NCBI RefSeq assembly: GCF_000143415.4
Contig: NW_003314263.1
Location: forward strand, 2,010,749 to 2,074,748
DNA from: Selaginella moellendorffii
Lineage: Eukaryota; Streptophyta; Lycopodiopsida; Selaginellales; Selaginellaceae
DNA length: 64,000 bases
Reading direction: 5' to 3'
Part shown: positions 40,577 to 51,441 of the stretch, one piece after another
How positions within the stretch are numbered: position 1 is the first letter of the stretch
Layout of the letters: every line of letters begins with the position of its first letter
Translations under genes and position numbers: made by a program
Notes under the pieces: model-generated
The model's database searches: none
What the model was told of the DNA's origin: nothing
Seen by the model: the letters and a program-made list of their open reading frames with translations, nothing else

Positions 40577-40673
40577 CTATCCAGCGAATATTAAAACCCC
40601 CTGTTTATTTCCTGCAAACCCTTGTTCTTCCGCCATAGCCAGGAGCTTCGGATCGCAGATCGTCGACGGCGCC

Positions 40674-41841
40674 ATGGGAATGGAGAAGGAGCGCGAATGC
40701 TTTGTCTATATGGCCAAGCTTGCCGAGCAAGCAGAGCGCTACGACGGTGAGCTCCTGGATCGATGCGATAATCTCGCGCCTTCGATTCCTCGGATCTGTG
40801 CGTGACTCTTGTCTATTTCCCCGCAGAAATGGTCGAATCCATGAAGAAGGTCGCCAAGCTCGATGTGGAGCTCACCGTGGAGGAGCGAAATCTCCTGTCC
40901 GTGGGGTACAAGAACGTTATCGGCGCACGGAGAGCGTCGTGGCGGATCTTGTCCTCGATCGAGCAAAAGGAGGAGAGCAAAGGCAACGAGCAAAACGTGA
41001 AGCGGATCGGCGACTACCAGCAGAAGGTAGAGGACGAGCTCTCCACGATTTGCAATGACATTCTCACCATCATCGACGAGCATCTAGTCCCCGCATCTAG
41101 CACCGGGGAGTCTACGGTGTTCTATTACAAGATGTGAGTAGCGATACTTTTCTTTTTTTTTTTGCTCTTGTCCTTTTGGGTCTTGACTTGTTCTTATCAA
41201 CAGGAAAGGAGACTACTTCCGTTATCTCGCGGAGTTCAAGACCGGTAACGAAAGAAAGGAGGCGGCCGATCAATCATTCAAGGCTTACCAGGTAAGCTCG
41301 CAAATCTCTTTGCGTGATCGTTGTTTTGGTTTCTATAAGTTTTGGGTGTGCGTTGTTTCAGGCCGCCACTGATACTGCTTCGACCGATCTGCCTCCTACG
41401 CATCCAATTCGGCTTGGGCTGGCACTGAACTTCTCAGTTTTCTACTACGAGATACTCAACTCGCCAGATCGGTGAGAGCGCCTCGTCCTCTTTTTAGTTT
41501 TCTCCACTTCAACTGACTTTGTGGCTTTGTTTCGCTGTTGCAACAGCGCTTGCCAGCTAGCCAAGCAAGCTTTTGACGATGCGATCGCGGAGCTGGACAC
41601 GCTCAGCGAAGAATCCTACAAGGACAGCACTTTGATCATGCAGCTTCTCAGAGACAACTTGACGCTGTGGACGTCGGATCTACAGGAAGACGGAGGTTCG
41701 TGAAACTTCTGTTTTTTTCTTTTTCTTTTCTCTGTTCCTGCGAACCTATCCTCAACTAAATGTGTTGTTGCGAATCCAGTTGAGGATGCGTCCAAAGGAG
41801 AGATAACTGGCAAGCCCGAACCTGAGGTAATGCGTGCGTGA
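40674..41841 (+). CDS. 14-3-3 protein
   Basis: 14-3-3 proteins form dimers that bind phosphoserine/threonine motifs in client proteins. Six exons (40674-40746, 40827-41133, 41204-41291, 41362-41471, 41547-41695, 41780-41841) encode 262 residues, the usual length. Signature 1 ([20 protein letters not shown]) and signature 2 ([18 protein letters not shown]) are present, as are the groove residues in [16 protein letters not shown]. The tail is short ([19 protein letters not shown]) and variable, as usual. If the GT at 41827 is used as a donor instead, the tail would change. I chose the nearest in-frame stop. The ATG at 40674 ([20 protein letters not shown]) matches the family start. Confidence 0.95.
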
Positions 41842-43713
41842 GACGAATTTTCGAGTGGCACCAGCAAAAGCTCTCCTTTTTTTTACTTCCTCTCTTCTCT
41901 GTTCATTCTGGGGCCTCCTCTCTCTCTCTCTCTCGCGCGCTCTCTTTTTCTCGCTACTGTTCACCAGTGTCTCTTCTAATCACAAGTCTTCTAGCGTGCT
42001 ATGCACTTGAGGTCATTTTCCTTGTGTGATTTCGCTTTTGGCTTTTTTTTTTCCTGTTCTTTCCTTTTCTTTTCACTGTGGAGGGAGAGAGATGATCAAC
42101 ACCACAGTAGCTAATGTTGTTGGTGACGCTACGCTACACACTCTGGGAATTTCCTTATTGCTTTCTCGATAGAGAAGAGGGGGACTATATACTTACCAGT
42201 CCAATCCAATGCTACTCTCGCGAAATGAAAAAAATGGAAGCTCTTTGAATAACTGGTGTGTCAAGACTTTTGTTTGCTTGGTGACAAAAGAACGAGAACA
42301 GAGAAATTTCATCCTTGATTTCATAGATAAGATTGGGTAGCTATTCTTTCGGGCGTTGATCATGTCCGAAAAACCATAGTAGCTGGCCAAGAGAGAAAGC
42401 ACGTAGCGACGAAACAAAAGCTCGCAATCTCGCCCGACGTGGGCTGGCGGGAAAACGAGAAAATTTTATAAAAAAAACGTTTAAAGAGAAAGAGAGCGAG
42501 CAAACCGCCGACGTCGTGTGCCCTGACGCCAGCGTGGCGTCATCGTGGCACGTGTGCACATCGTCCGTTGCCGGACGCATCCGGCCGTCCCCGCCCACTG
42601 CGCGCCAAAAATCTTTTCAAACTTTTAATTTCTCTTAGTATTTTTCCGGTAGTGTTTTCTTTTTTTGCTAGCAGAGGCTCATGATGGGCCGCGTGCGCCT
42701 GCGTCAGAACCCGCACATGCGCCGCGCAGGCGGCGCCGCGTCTCCCCGGGGAGCCGTCCGATCGGGTGACAGCAGCCGTCGGATCCACCACGTGTCCTGG
42801 CACGTCAGCCGGCTTTTTTGCCACGTCAGAGTGACACGAGCCCTAATTCTCTCGCGGGTGATCTGGATGCGAATTGAAAAAAAATCCTGGGCAGCGAAAC
42901 CCTAATTTAATCCCGGAGCAGCGATGAACAGGCGAGCAATGCAACAAAGAGGACAGAACGTGGGGTCCCCACTTTTCCCTCTATCTTTCTTTTCTCTCTC
43001 TTTCTCTCACTCTCTCTTTGTTTTTTTTCTCCTCCCCTCTTGTGGATCACTCGCTCTCTCTAGGAAGCTCCGCTTTCTTCTTCTTCTTCCTAGATTGTAA
43101 CCTCGGGCCAGTTCTTCTTCGTCGAGAGGAGCCCATCCCTCCCATGGCCCGTGATTATCCATCGCCGCCGCGTCGCAGTCTCGCTGGTATATGATAGATC
43201 TGTGTGGCAGCGTCGCCGCTTTAAATTCTCTCCACCACCGCCAATTGCCCAAATCCTTCTTCCTGCCACCACAATGCCGCGCCCTTCCTCCACCAGTGAG
43301 TGATTGCTCTTGAGCGCTCGTCACTTCCTCCTCGATCCTTGGCTGGCAATTCTCTTCTCCCTGGCGCTGGAATTCCTCGTTCCTTGATGGTGTTTAGGTG
43401 GCTCCTCATTGTGGCGGATGGCGGCGGCACCACGATCGCGGGGGCGAAGAATTTCCATCGCCGGAATCTATAGCGACGAACTAAAGTAGAATCTAAGATC
43501 GCTCCCTCTTCCCCGGGAGAGCGACACAATTCCAGGTCTAGACAAGAGCTTGGTGGGCGAGAGCGATAGAATTCTCCGGGGACTGGGCAAAGAGCTTGCT
43601 TGGTGGGCACGGCAGTCGGGCAGGGCATAGATTAGGGGGCTCCAGCATCCAGCACAGGCCAGAAAGAAGAATTCGCGAGAATTCGCGATCGCTGGGGTCC
43701 CAGGGAGGAGGAA
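41842..43713. other. Promoter and long leader region of the TCP gene
   Basis: No coding region is recognised in this 1.87 kb. It holds ACGT-core motifs (ggcacgtgtg at 42546-42555, cacgtgtcc at 42790-42798, cacgtcag at 42800 and 42822), a telo-box-like aaaccctaat (42898-42907) and long pyrimidine tracts (42960-43080). The pyrimidine tracts are typical of plant 5' leaders. A leader intron is possible. Confidence 0.5.
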
Positions 43714-44958
43714 ATGCGAGCAGCAAACTCCATGGATTCGTCGTCCACATCCTCGATCCAGGACCCCGGCGGTGGCGCGGCGCCGCCGGCCGCGCCACCG
43801 CCGCCCAAGAAGCCGCCGCCCAAGAGATCCTCCAACAAAGACCGCCACACCAAGGTGGAGGGGCGGGGGCGGCGGATCCGGATGCCCGCGACGTGCGCCG
43901 CGCGGATCTTCCAACTCACGCGGGAATTAGGTCACAAATCCGATGGCGAGACGATAGAGTGGCTGCTCCGCCACTCCGAGCAGGCCATCATCGCCGCTAC
44001 GGGCACCGGCACCATCCCCGCGCTGGCCATGCAAAGCGGCGGGCTGCTACTGCGCGGTAAGCCGCACGGCATGGCTGGGCTCTCGCGTAGCGGCAGCAGC
44101 ACCATCGACCAGGTACCGCGCGGCAGCACCGCCGAGTCGCGCGGTATGCCGCTGGGCTACACCGCGGCCAGCGGCGTGTACAGCCCGGCACTGCCGCCAC
44201 CGCCGGCGGCATCCAGCGTGGAGCGATCGGGCCTGTCGGCACCCGCTGGCTACGATCCAACCCATCACCACCCGCTCATGGCGTTCCAGCAGCTGGGGCC
44301 TTCCTCCGCGGAGCACGAGTCCCGGCCGTTGGATCCGGATGGAGAGGACGGCGACGATCAGGGCGGGAGGTTCGGCAAGAGGATCCGGGCGGACATTCCG
44401 TCTATTCCGATGCTGCTAGGCCACCAGCTCAAAGAAGACCCGGACGGCGGGAGACGGCAGGGGCATATACCGTCCCCACAACCAGGGCATATTCCGGCGC
44501 TATGGAACTCTCCCGCCATTTGGATGCTGCCCGCGAGCGAGCAGCAAGTGTGGTTCCCTTCCCCGGCGTCGTCCCAGATGTTTATTAGGGCTGGGGGATT
44601 GGATCTACCAAGCTCGGCGCTCTCGGCCATGGATTCCAGCAATTCCAACTCCAATTCCTCGAATCCGGCAATGGGCAGCCACAATCTCCACCACCACCTC
44701 TTGGGGCATATGAATTTGAGCTCGATGCAGCAGCCATCGTCCTCGTACGTGCTCTCCTCCATGCCGGCCTCCTCGTCCTCGATCGAGCACGGGCATCTGG
44801 GAATGCTGAGCGCGCTGAGCGCCTACACGAGGAACATGACGCAACAGCAAGAACAGCAGCATCAACACCACCAAGATCTAGGCGAGCACCATGGTCAGCA
44901 TCATCATCACCAGGGACGAGATCACAGCAACGAGGATCCCAGCTCTCACGAGCAATAG
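43714..44958 (+). CDS. Class I TCP transcription factor
   Basis: A single-exon, 414-residue protein. Class I TCPs bind GTGGGNCC-type sites and mostly promote growth and cell proliferation. The TCP domain lies at about 41-95: a basic part ([20 protein letters not shown]) and a helix-loop-helix ([20 protein letters not shown]). The short basic region without the class II bipartite motif and the Cys in [10 protein letters not shown] (the redox-sensitive class I Cys) define class I. Pro-rich sequence precedes it. The rest is low complexity with Ser, Asn, Gln and His runs. There is no miR319 target, which occurs only in class II. A second Met at 43732 is a possible start. The 3' flank starts with a CAG repeat (44990-45006). 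Confidence 0.95.
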   Translation: MRAANSMDSSSTSSIQDPGGGAAPPAAPPPPKKPPPKRSSNKDRHTKVEGRGRRIRMPATCAARIFQLTRELGHKSDGETIEWLLRHSEQAIIAATGTGTIPALAMQSGGLLLRGKPHGMAGLSRSGSSTIDQVPRGSTAESRGMPLGYTAASGVYSPALPPPPAASSVERSGLSAPAGYDPTHHHPLMAFQQLGPSSAEHESRPLDPDGEDGDDQGGRFGKRIRADIPSIPMLLGHQLKEDPDGGRRQGHIPSPQPGHIPALWNSPAIWMLPASEQQVWFPSPASSQMFIRAGGLDLPSSALSAMDSSNSNSNSSNPAMGSHNLHHHLLGHMNLSSMQQPSSSYVLSSMPASSSSIEHGHLGMLSALSAYTRNMTQQQEQQHQHHQDLGEHHGQHHHHQGRDHSNEDPSSHEQ

Positions 44959-46768
44959 TTCTTTCGCGCGAAGATCAAATTGGATCATAGCAGCAGCAGC
45001 AGCAGCATTTTTGGGCACTGGAGAGATTTTTTTTTTTTTTCCCCCTTTCATCGTGCCTCGGCAAACACAGGTTTTGTGCGTTTCTCTCTCTTTCTCCCGG
45101 CCTGGTCTCTCATAAGCTCTTTCATATCGATCATTCTTTTTGACCCCGCGAAAAAGCACCAAAATCGAGGGTCTTCCAGAGGCGGTGTACATTATAAATT
45201 CTTTCCTATACAAATTCTTTTCAAGACAATTGTCACATTATTTTTTGTATTTTTCTCAAATTATATAAGTTTAAACTCAAATATTATTTTTTAAGCGTAG
45301 ATATTTTAGGAATATTTCCGAATCAGTGATTAATGCTTGGCATCGTGACACCTGCAAAAGCTAGCATACAAAGATTTTTCCATGGTTTGTGTTTGCTATG
45401 GTTACTAGACAAAGCAATGCAAGGGGTATCATTTCTCTCCACTAGCTAGACGCTACATTCACACACAAAGAATAGTGCGTTGGATCCAATGCACCATTCC
45501 AAACTTTACATCATTTTCTTTCTTTTCTCCTTTTCTTTTTGTGATCGACAGATCGATCGATGGATCGATCCTTGTGTCATAATCGGTTTCTTCCAACTTA
45601 CACGTTCGTTCGTTAGAACATCGAAAAAAACTATACGAAGATAAGCTATGGTTTTCTCCATTGTGGAATTCCGTGACACCAAACCTTGGCGTCGCTCTCG
45701 AGAAAGAAACGCCAAGAACACTGACGTGATGCGTTAACTCCTTTGCCTATCACCAAAAAAAATCCAATTTTAAAAGACTGGACGAGCTCGACACGATCAA
45801 ATGGAAATCCCTGCTAGCTTAATGGAATTCTTAGCTAATGACAACCATCGACATTCGAGTGTGCGCTACTTAAAAAATCCAAATGCGCTTACCGTCCGTG
45901 CTCGCTTGCTTGTGGACAAAGGAACAATGGGTGACAAAGATGGGCCTCCTCGTGTGTGTCTTTTGGTGGAGCTTGGGAGGCATGATTCCACCCATGAGAT
46001 TCCACTCCCGTGATCGATGGAGAGCTTTCGCAGTGGTGGTGAATTATTATCTCTGGTGTGTGCTACAGTCCTGGAAAGTTTCGATGAGTGAAACAGTCGC
46101 TAGATCTTGATCGAATATCACACGCAGGGCCAACTAGAACTAGACTCCAGAGGAGCACAGCTCCAGCCTACTCGAAAGAACTTTACGAAAACAATGCTTG
46201 GCAATCAAGTATAAGAATTCACAGGAAAGGATGGAACTGATTTAAAAGAGTAACAAAAGAAAGAACTTTACAGACTTGAGAGATGTGGTGTACAACTCAT
46301 GCAAGAAGTAAAGCAGGCAAGAATAGAAACAAAAGAAAGAGCGTACCTTCTTATCCCCCTCGAATTTTTCTTTCGATTCCTGGTTCGTTTGTTTGTGATT
46401 AAACGTTCTGACTCGTCACCTGGCTCAAAATCCAAACCTTGTCACTGCGTCCCATGTTCTTTCACAATGAAAAAAAACGAATGGAGAAATCTTCTTACTA
46501 CAGTTCTCGTACCGCTGGACAGCGTTGTCATTTTCACCCAATTCTTTTGCGCGATCTCATTGAATTGGCTCGCTTTCATGTGCCTCATGTGGATTCATGA
46601 CGAAGCTTCCTGCCAAAGTGAGCAAAGCCGAGCAACAAAGAAAGGAAGAACCATTAAAACCCAAGATAACGTAGTTAAAGTTCCCAAAGACGATAAATTC
46701 CACGCCTGGGAGAGTGATTGTTCTACGGTGATTTGTTCTTGCGACGCGGCAAAGCGCTTCTCATACTA
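44959..46768. other. Intergenic region, no gene recognised
   Basis: This is the 3' flank of TCP and the 3' flank of the OST subunit gene. It contains T-rich runs (45027-45040) and a gatcgat-rich patch (45542-45570). Short frames on both strands do not resemble proteins. No RNA gene is seen. Confidence 0.5.
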
Positions 46769-47807
46769 CTAGACATAAACTCCAGTGGAAAGAAGTAGAA
46801 ACAGTGCTCCAAGTCCCTACAATCAAACAATGCTCGTGTTTGTGAGGCTAGAGATCGAAAATAAAACATGAAACTCCTACCAGGAAAATCGATGACGCTC
46901 CTCCGGTCAAAATCTCCCGTGGGAAGCTTCGACTGAGGCTAGAAGTTGTGATCTCATATCTGCGAACGATATATAAGCACTCAGATCACATCACAAAGTG
47001 AAGGACTTACATGAAAAAACTCGCCGTCAAGACGAGGCCAACAGTGAGGAATAGAATTGTTAGAAGCGGATATAATCCCTCAGGAACTGGGCTGCTGATA
47101 GCTACAGCCTGTGAAGGAAAAATTTCTCAGCAGCAGCAAAGAACACAAAGCAAGCATAAAAATCCATGGGAAGAAAATCATTAGATAAAAGAGCGCAAGG
47201 AGAACAAAAATTCACAAGAATTCTAGATCAAGATTCAAGCAAACCGTCGACCATAGCGAAGACAAAATCTCAAAGCTAGAGAACACAAAGCAAACATAAA
47301 ACCGCAGCACTTCAGCTATAGCCTTAGATAATAAAAAAAGTGTATCCATGACTCCAATACACTTTCAGAAAGGGAACGAAGAGCAAAGAGAAAAGCACAA
47401 CGAGAAGAACTATGCACACGAAAATTCACGAGCAAAAAATCCAGAAGAGCCGTCGATCATACACAAGCATAAAATCGCAGAAATTCAGCTATAACTCATA
47501 GATTTCTAGCTAGTAGAAAAACTGAATCCATCCATACACTTCTAAGAAAACAACGAAGAAAATCGTTAGAGAGAAGAAAAATCACAGAATTCCGGAAAAA
47601 CTGTCGATCATAGCGAAGAAAAAATCAACACAGAGCAAGCATAAAATCGCAGCACTTATAACTCAAGCTTTCTGCTAGTAGAAAAATTGTATCCATGAAT
47701 CCATACATAGAAAGCACAACGAGAAGAACAATGTAAGAAAAATCACACAAGAATTCACAAGGATTCTAGATCAAGAGCTAAAAACTAAGCTAGATCAAAC
47801 TCACCAT
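46769..47807 (-). CDS. Oligosaccharyltransferase small subunit, TMEM258/Ost5 type
   Basis: TMEM258/Ost5 is a small two-helix subunit of the ER oligosaccharyltransferase that N-glycosylates proteins. Four exons (47805-47807, 47011-47108, 46881-46959, 46769-46816) encode 75 residues. The first exon codes only the Met, and the donor gtgagt follows directly. Exon 2 gives AVAISSPVPEGLYPLLTILF and LTVGLVLTASFF (helix 1). Exon 3 gives YEITTSSLSRSFPREILTGG. Exon 4 gives GLGALFLLLSTGVYV and the stop. The order S-P-V-P..Y-P, FF.YE.T and a second helix ending GVYV match TMEM258 from animals and plants. Phases fit throughout. The large intron 1 (697 bp) is repetitive. The gene is head-to-head with the NHL gene. 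Confidence 0.9.
47150..47790. repeat. Degenerate tandem repeats in intron 1 of the OST subunit gene
   Basis: A unit of about 150-190 bp recurs three to four times. Marker blocks are ccgtcgaccatagcgaaga, cgtcgatcatacacaagc and tgtcgatcatagcgaagaa, each followed by aaatcgcag..cttataactca and ctagtagaaaaa. Copies differ by many substitutions. Confidence 0.75.
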
Positions 47808-47961
47808 TGTGGACGAAGCCGCAGATCCAAAAGCCCTACCTAGCCCACAGCCCCCAGCCCTAGAAAAATATACCCATCGAATCTTATTCAAATTTCTAGG
47901 GCAGCCGTGGCGTCGGCTGGGTCGCTTCAGTATCTCTCGCGCCGCGGAGGGATATGAGGAG

Positions 47962-48900
47962 ATGGCCAAGAACTCCATCCTAAACAGGCTCACACTCCAG
48001 CGCTCCCCGGCCTCCAAGGAGATCGGCTACCAAAACCTCAAGATCGACGAGCCCCCGGGGAGCTTGGAGGCAAATCACTCCTCCGATCGTGATCCAGGAG
48101 CCCTAGCAAGCGCTGCGACGACGAGCCCGGATCTTCACATCAGCAACAGCCAGTACGTCGCCAATCTCCACAGCACCTCCAACAGCGTAAGCCCTCCTCC
48201 GCCAGCGAATCGCGCAGGAGGAGGAGGATCACCGCTTGGGTTTCGATCCTCGCGATTGCGGCGCCGCTACCCGCGATGGTGCCGCTGCATTTGCTGGACT
48301 TGCTGCGTCTTGTTCCTCCTCCTCGTCCTGGCGGCCATCGCAGCGCTGTGCTTCTACATCATCGTCCGCCCGAGAGCGCCCAAGCTCTCCATCGACGAGG
48401 TGGAGGTCTCGTCGCTCTTGCTCACCATCACCGATTCAAACGCCACTCTGAGCGACTACGAATTCAACTCGCTGCTCGACCTCGACTTGCTGCTCACCAT
48501 CAACGCCTACAACCCAAACACGCAGATCGTGGTCTACTACAACAAGATCCGGGTGGACATTCTCTACCGGAACTTGCAGCTGGTTAGCACGTACGTGGAG
48601 CCGTTCATGCAGGGGCACCGGGAGAGAAAGTTGGCGGTGGTGGAGATGGTGGGAAACCCCAGCCTTCAGAAGCTTGTGAGCAGGGAGATGTCGGCGGAGA
48701 TGAGCCGGAATGCGGTGAATTTGGTGGCGGAGATCAGCGCGCAGGGGAAAGTCAAGGTGGTGCGGACGGTGAGCCCGAGTATTTTGGTGCGCTTGACCTG
48801 TGACTTGCAGGTCAGCCCGCCGACTGGGCCGAGTGGTCCGCAGCTCTTGTACAAGTCATGTAAGATTTCCAAGCCTTACAGCGGTTATAATAGGATTTGA
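47962..48900 (+). CDS. NDR1/HIN1-like (NHL) protein with LEA-2 domain
   Basis: A single-exon protein of 312 residues from the ATG at 47962 (MAKNSILNRLTLQRSPA). The frame is open to an ATG at 47809, but that lies 1 bp from the divergent start codon of the OST gene, so I prefer 47962. A Ser/Pro-rich cytosolic N-terminus is followed by RRRYPRWCRCICW and one transmembrane helix (CCVLFLLLVLAAIAALCFYI) at about 110-140. A LEA-2 domain follows (LSIDEVEVSSLLLTITDSNA, DLDLLLTINAYNPN, VVYYNKIRVDILYRN). The NPN motif and the strand pattern are typical. NHL proteins sit at the plasma membrane with the LEA-2 domain outside and often act in stress or defence signalling. The exact role is unknown. Confidence 0.87.
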   Translation: MAKNSILNRLTLQRSPASKEIGYQNLKIDEPPGSLEANHSSDRDPGALASAATTSPDLHISNSQYVANLHSTSNSVSPPPPANRAGGGGSPLGFRSSRLRRRYPRWCRCICWTCCVLFLLLVLAAIAALCFYIIVRPRAPKLSIDEVEVSSLLLTITDSNATLSDYEFNSLLDLDLLLTINAYNPNTQIVVYYNKIRVDILYRNLQLVSTYVEPFMQGHRERKLAVVEMVGNPSLQKLVSREMSAEMSRNAVNLVAEISAQGKVKVVRTVSPSILVRLTCDLQVSPPTGPSGPQLLYKSCKISKPYSGYNRI

Positions 48901-49677
48901 AGTGTCTGTGCGAGTTGAGTTAGTATAGTGTTGATCCGTAGTACATCGGCGATACAGATGCGAAATTCCCCACCACAGGATGTGCTTGTACTTGACAAAA
49001 TTTGTCAATGGGTAAATCGGCAAAACAGATGCAGAACTCCCCACTCCCACGGCATGATGTGGCTCTTTCTCTGATTGACTGCGAAGTATCACACTTGTAC
49101 CAAAGCACATCAAAGTTTTATTTCATTTCTACACATGTATGGTGTGTTGGCTTTCAGAAATCATCCAATGGCAGTTTGGCTTTCATTTTCTTTCCTTTTT
49201 CTCCTTGTTTTTCGCTGCATAATTAGGCTTCTCAATGTGGGCCAGAAATGTGTCGAAATGCTTGCCTCAACAATGTGTTGTTGTGTTTGCTGGGTCGTCC
49301 TCATCAAATGTCCGGAATGAAAAGCATGTCTTTTGGAAGCACATACATCCCTTTTGCAGTAGATAAATTCTCTAGGTGTTGTGTTTTGGCAATTCAACTT
49401 TGTCTTAACACAGGCCAAAAGTGCCCAAGGCTATCAGAAAAGATCTGCCAACTTTTCCACTCGAAGTTACGGATTGACAATCGACTTCGTGTCTACTTGC
49501 ACAGCCATTTCATCTTTCAGATCTTTTCGTGCTACAAGAGGATGAGAGCCCCTTGTCCTTGTGATTGACATGTTTGTTTCAACAGGCAAGGCGTGAAATC
49601 AATCTTTTGCATTTGAATCAACGATGAAAACTACCCACGAGAACTTCCAACACTTCCAGAACTTTTTAATTTCTTTA
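48901..49677. other. Intergenic region with a short local duplication
   Basis: Two related segments (about 48945-48985 and 49015-49060, with cagatgcgaaattccccac and cagatgcagaactccccac) form a local direct repeat. Between them is the inverted pair ttgacaaa-a-tttgtcaa (48992-49008), which holds two TTGAC cores. No gene is recognised. Confidence 0.6.
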
Positions 49678-49930
49678 GTGCTAAGAATTGGAGCCTCGAA
49701 ACAATCAACGAAGAAAACTAACAAGAACTTCTTGGTTTCTTGGAAGAACTTCGTAAGAACCAGCAAGGAAGAACTTTGATTTTGATTTCTACAAAGTGCT
49801 AAGAATTGGAGCCTCGAAACAATCAACGAAGAAAACTAACAAAAACTTTTTGGTTTCTTGGAAGAACTTTGATTTTGATTTCTACAGTGCTAAGAATTGG
49901 AGCCTCGAAACAAGCAACGATCTGTAAACT
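49678..49930. repeat. Tandem repeat spanning the end of the lipase gene
   Basis: Three copies begin gtgctaagaattggagcctc at 49678, 49796 and 49887. Unit lengths are 118 and 91 bp, and the third copy is truncated after about 37 bp. The shorter unit lacks an internal 27-bp part of the longer. The lipase stop codon (49882-49884) lies at the boundary of copies two and three, so the last codons (SRLQFLAL) are copied downstream. Confidence 0.92.
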
Positions 49931-51267
49931 AAGCTGCTCAATGCGGTGTTGACGAGCGTGTAGAGGCACATTGTTTGAATGGCGCGAAGGTGCCTGGATA
50001 TTCTCCCGATAAACCCCAGGAGCCATCCCAGCCGTTGGAATCGCCGGTGTCTCTTTTGTTCTCTTGGAGCGTGGAGTTTCTTGCAAACGCAATGCTCATG
50101 AAAGGCATTTGCTGCGCTAGCGATGGATGATGCCACAGCGAATCCCAGCCATGATCGATCGTGTTTTTGAAACCTTTGGCAGGAACAAGACGATGAAATC
50201 GTAAAATCCATGGCCATTTTATAGCTCAGGAGGCTGTGATGGTGGCTGTTCTTCACGGCGTCCCTGGCGGCACTGATCGCCATGACGAGCTGCGAGTGCC
50301 AGGCGTTCAATCGATCGGAGCCCGAGACCCAGAAGGATCGACTGGAGGCATCGACCGTGAGGACCTGGCCCGCAAAGCCGTAGGAGAGCGATCGGGGGAT
50401 CACTGCCAGCCGAAGCGCTGATCGTAGCAAGAATCCAATTGGGGCCGGGATCGCCGAGACGATGGAGGAGCCCAGGGTCGGGAGGAGAGATCCCAGCGCG
50501 CGGCGCGCGACGCGAAAGCCCTCCCAGTGGTCGTCGTCACTGAAGAGCCTCTTGATCGTAGACAGGAAGGGGATGAGATTTGGCACGCAATCGCCGCGCT
50601 GCACGACGTGGAGGTATACCGCACTGTACCGCGCGGTGATGAGCTCCGCCAGATGCGAGCTCGCGAAGAGCGGCGCCCCGAAAGTGATACATTTGATCCT
50701 CGTCTCCTTCCCCTGTTCTTCCTGGCAGAAATCCTCGCGATTCTCTGCGAATTCGCCCTCCTCGCGGTCCAATTCGCGCAGCATTCGCAGCGCCAGCAGC
50801 GATGCGACCGCACCGCCCAGCGAATGCCCCGTGAATGTGATCCTCTCGCCGGAATCGATGAGATTGGCATATGGATCGAGGGGGATTCCTTCCGCCCGCT
50901 CGGCGAATCCCCAGTGCGCGGCGGCATCGTGATACGTGAGCCTGGCCGGGAGGAGCTTGAGATCCTGGACGACGTCGCAGAGGCTGGATGTGCCGCGGCA
51001 GCTGACGAGGATTTGCGCGGTCTCGCGCACCCGGCAGCACAGCAGCGCTTGATTGCTGCTGGCGCTGCCGATTTGATCGATTCCTTGGTGATGGATGAGC
51101 TCCACTCCCCCCTGGATCGCGCATTCCAGGTATGACATTGCTCCCGTGAGGCTGGGCTCGTAGGCGGCATTGGAGAGCGCGAGCGCGTCCATGATCGATC
51201 GCTGCTCTTTGCAAGTTCTAGCGGATAAATCGTCGTGGGAAGCATTTTCCACACAAGCAACACCCAT
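49882..51267 (-). CDS. Class 3 lipase (alpha/beta hydrolase)
   Basis: A single-exon protein of 461 residues. Class 3 lipases hydrolyse triacylglycerols or galactolipids and phospholipids. The nucleophile elbow TFTGHSLGGAVA is at about 144-155 and gives the catalytic Ser. Before it comes QILVSCRGTSSLCDVVQDL, the strand with the RGT oxyanion motif. The acid Asp is probably in HVVQRGDCVPNLIP near 224. A His follows in WEGFRVARR or later. The C-terminal 130 residues are poorly conserved and rich in Ser, His and Arg, and the last few codons lie in a tandem repeat, so the original stop may have been elsewhere. The start at 51267 (MGVACVENASHDD) is the first ATG. There is no obvious transit peptide. 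It is head-to-head with the alpha-amylase gene. Confidence 0.88.
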   Translation of the reverse strand: MGVACVENASHDDLSARTCKEQRSIMDALALSNAAYEPSLTGAMSYLECAIQGGVELIHHQGIDQIGSASSNQALLCCRVRETAQILVSCRGTSSLCDVVQDLKLLPARLTYHDAAAHWGFAERAEGIPLDPYANLIDSGERITFTGHSLGGAVASLLALRMLRELDREEGEFAENREDFCQEEQGKETRIKCITFGAPLFASSHLAELITARYSAVYLHVVQRGDCVPNLIPFLSTIKRLFSDDDHWEGFRVARRALGSLLPTLGSSIVSAIPAPIGFLLRSALRLAVIPRSLSYGFAGQVLTVDASSRSFWVSGSDRLNAWHSQLVMAISAARDAVKNSHHHSLLSYKMAMDFTISSSCSCQRFQKHDRSWLGFAVASSIASAANAFHEHCVCKKLHAPREQKRHRRFQRLGWLLGFIGRISRHLRAIQTMCLYTLVNTALSSLVYRSLLVSRLQFLAL

Positions 51268-51441
51268 TATCTCTTCTCCTTTCTCTCTTCTCTCTCCCTC
51301 TCTTTTCTCTTCCCTTTTCCCTCTTTTCTCTTCGCTCTTAATGACGTGGCGTCCTTGTGGATATGGCCTTCCACGTAATATCCCACGTGGCAGATCGAAA
51401 GAGGTTTAGAGTTAGAGCGGGAAGAACAGGGGCGGGAGGGA
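51268..51441. promoter_or_regulatory. 174-bp head-to-head region between lipase and alpha-amylase
   Basis: The region holds a pyrimidine-rich tract (51271-51340, leader-like for the minus-strand gene on its complement) and two ACGT motifs (atgacgtggc at 51341, ttccacgta and cccacgtggc near 51371-51392). The ACGTGG cores resemble G-box/ABRE elements. Joint regulation of lipid and starch breakdown genes is possible but not shown. Confidence 0.5.

Noticed and set aside
40516-40586. Possible functional tRNA gene
   Set aside because: The acceptor-like stem and exact B-box are present, but the T-stem has only three pairs, there is no convincing D-arm or anticodon arm, and no A-box.
45542-45570. 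gatcgat-rich patch as an origin or protein-binding array
   Set aside because: It is short, irregular, and without context. Such patches are expected by chance in this genome.
47809-47961. Upstream extension of the NHL frame
   Set aside because: It would start 1 bp from the OST subunit start codon on the opposite strand. Its residues have no NHL likeness. The 47962 ATG is more plausible.
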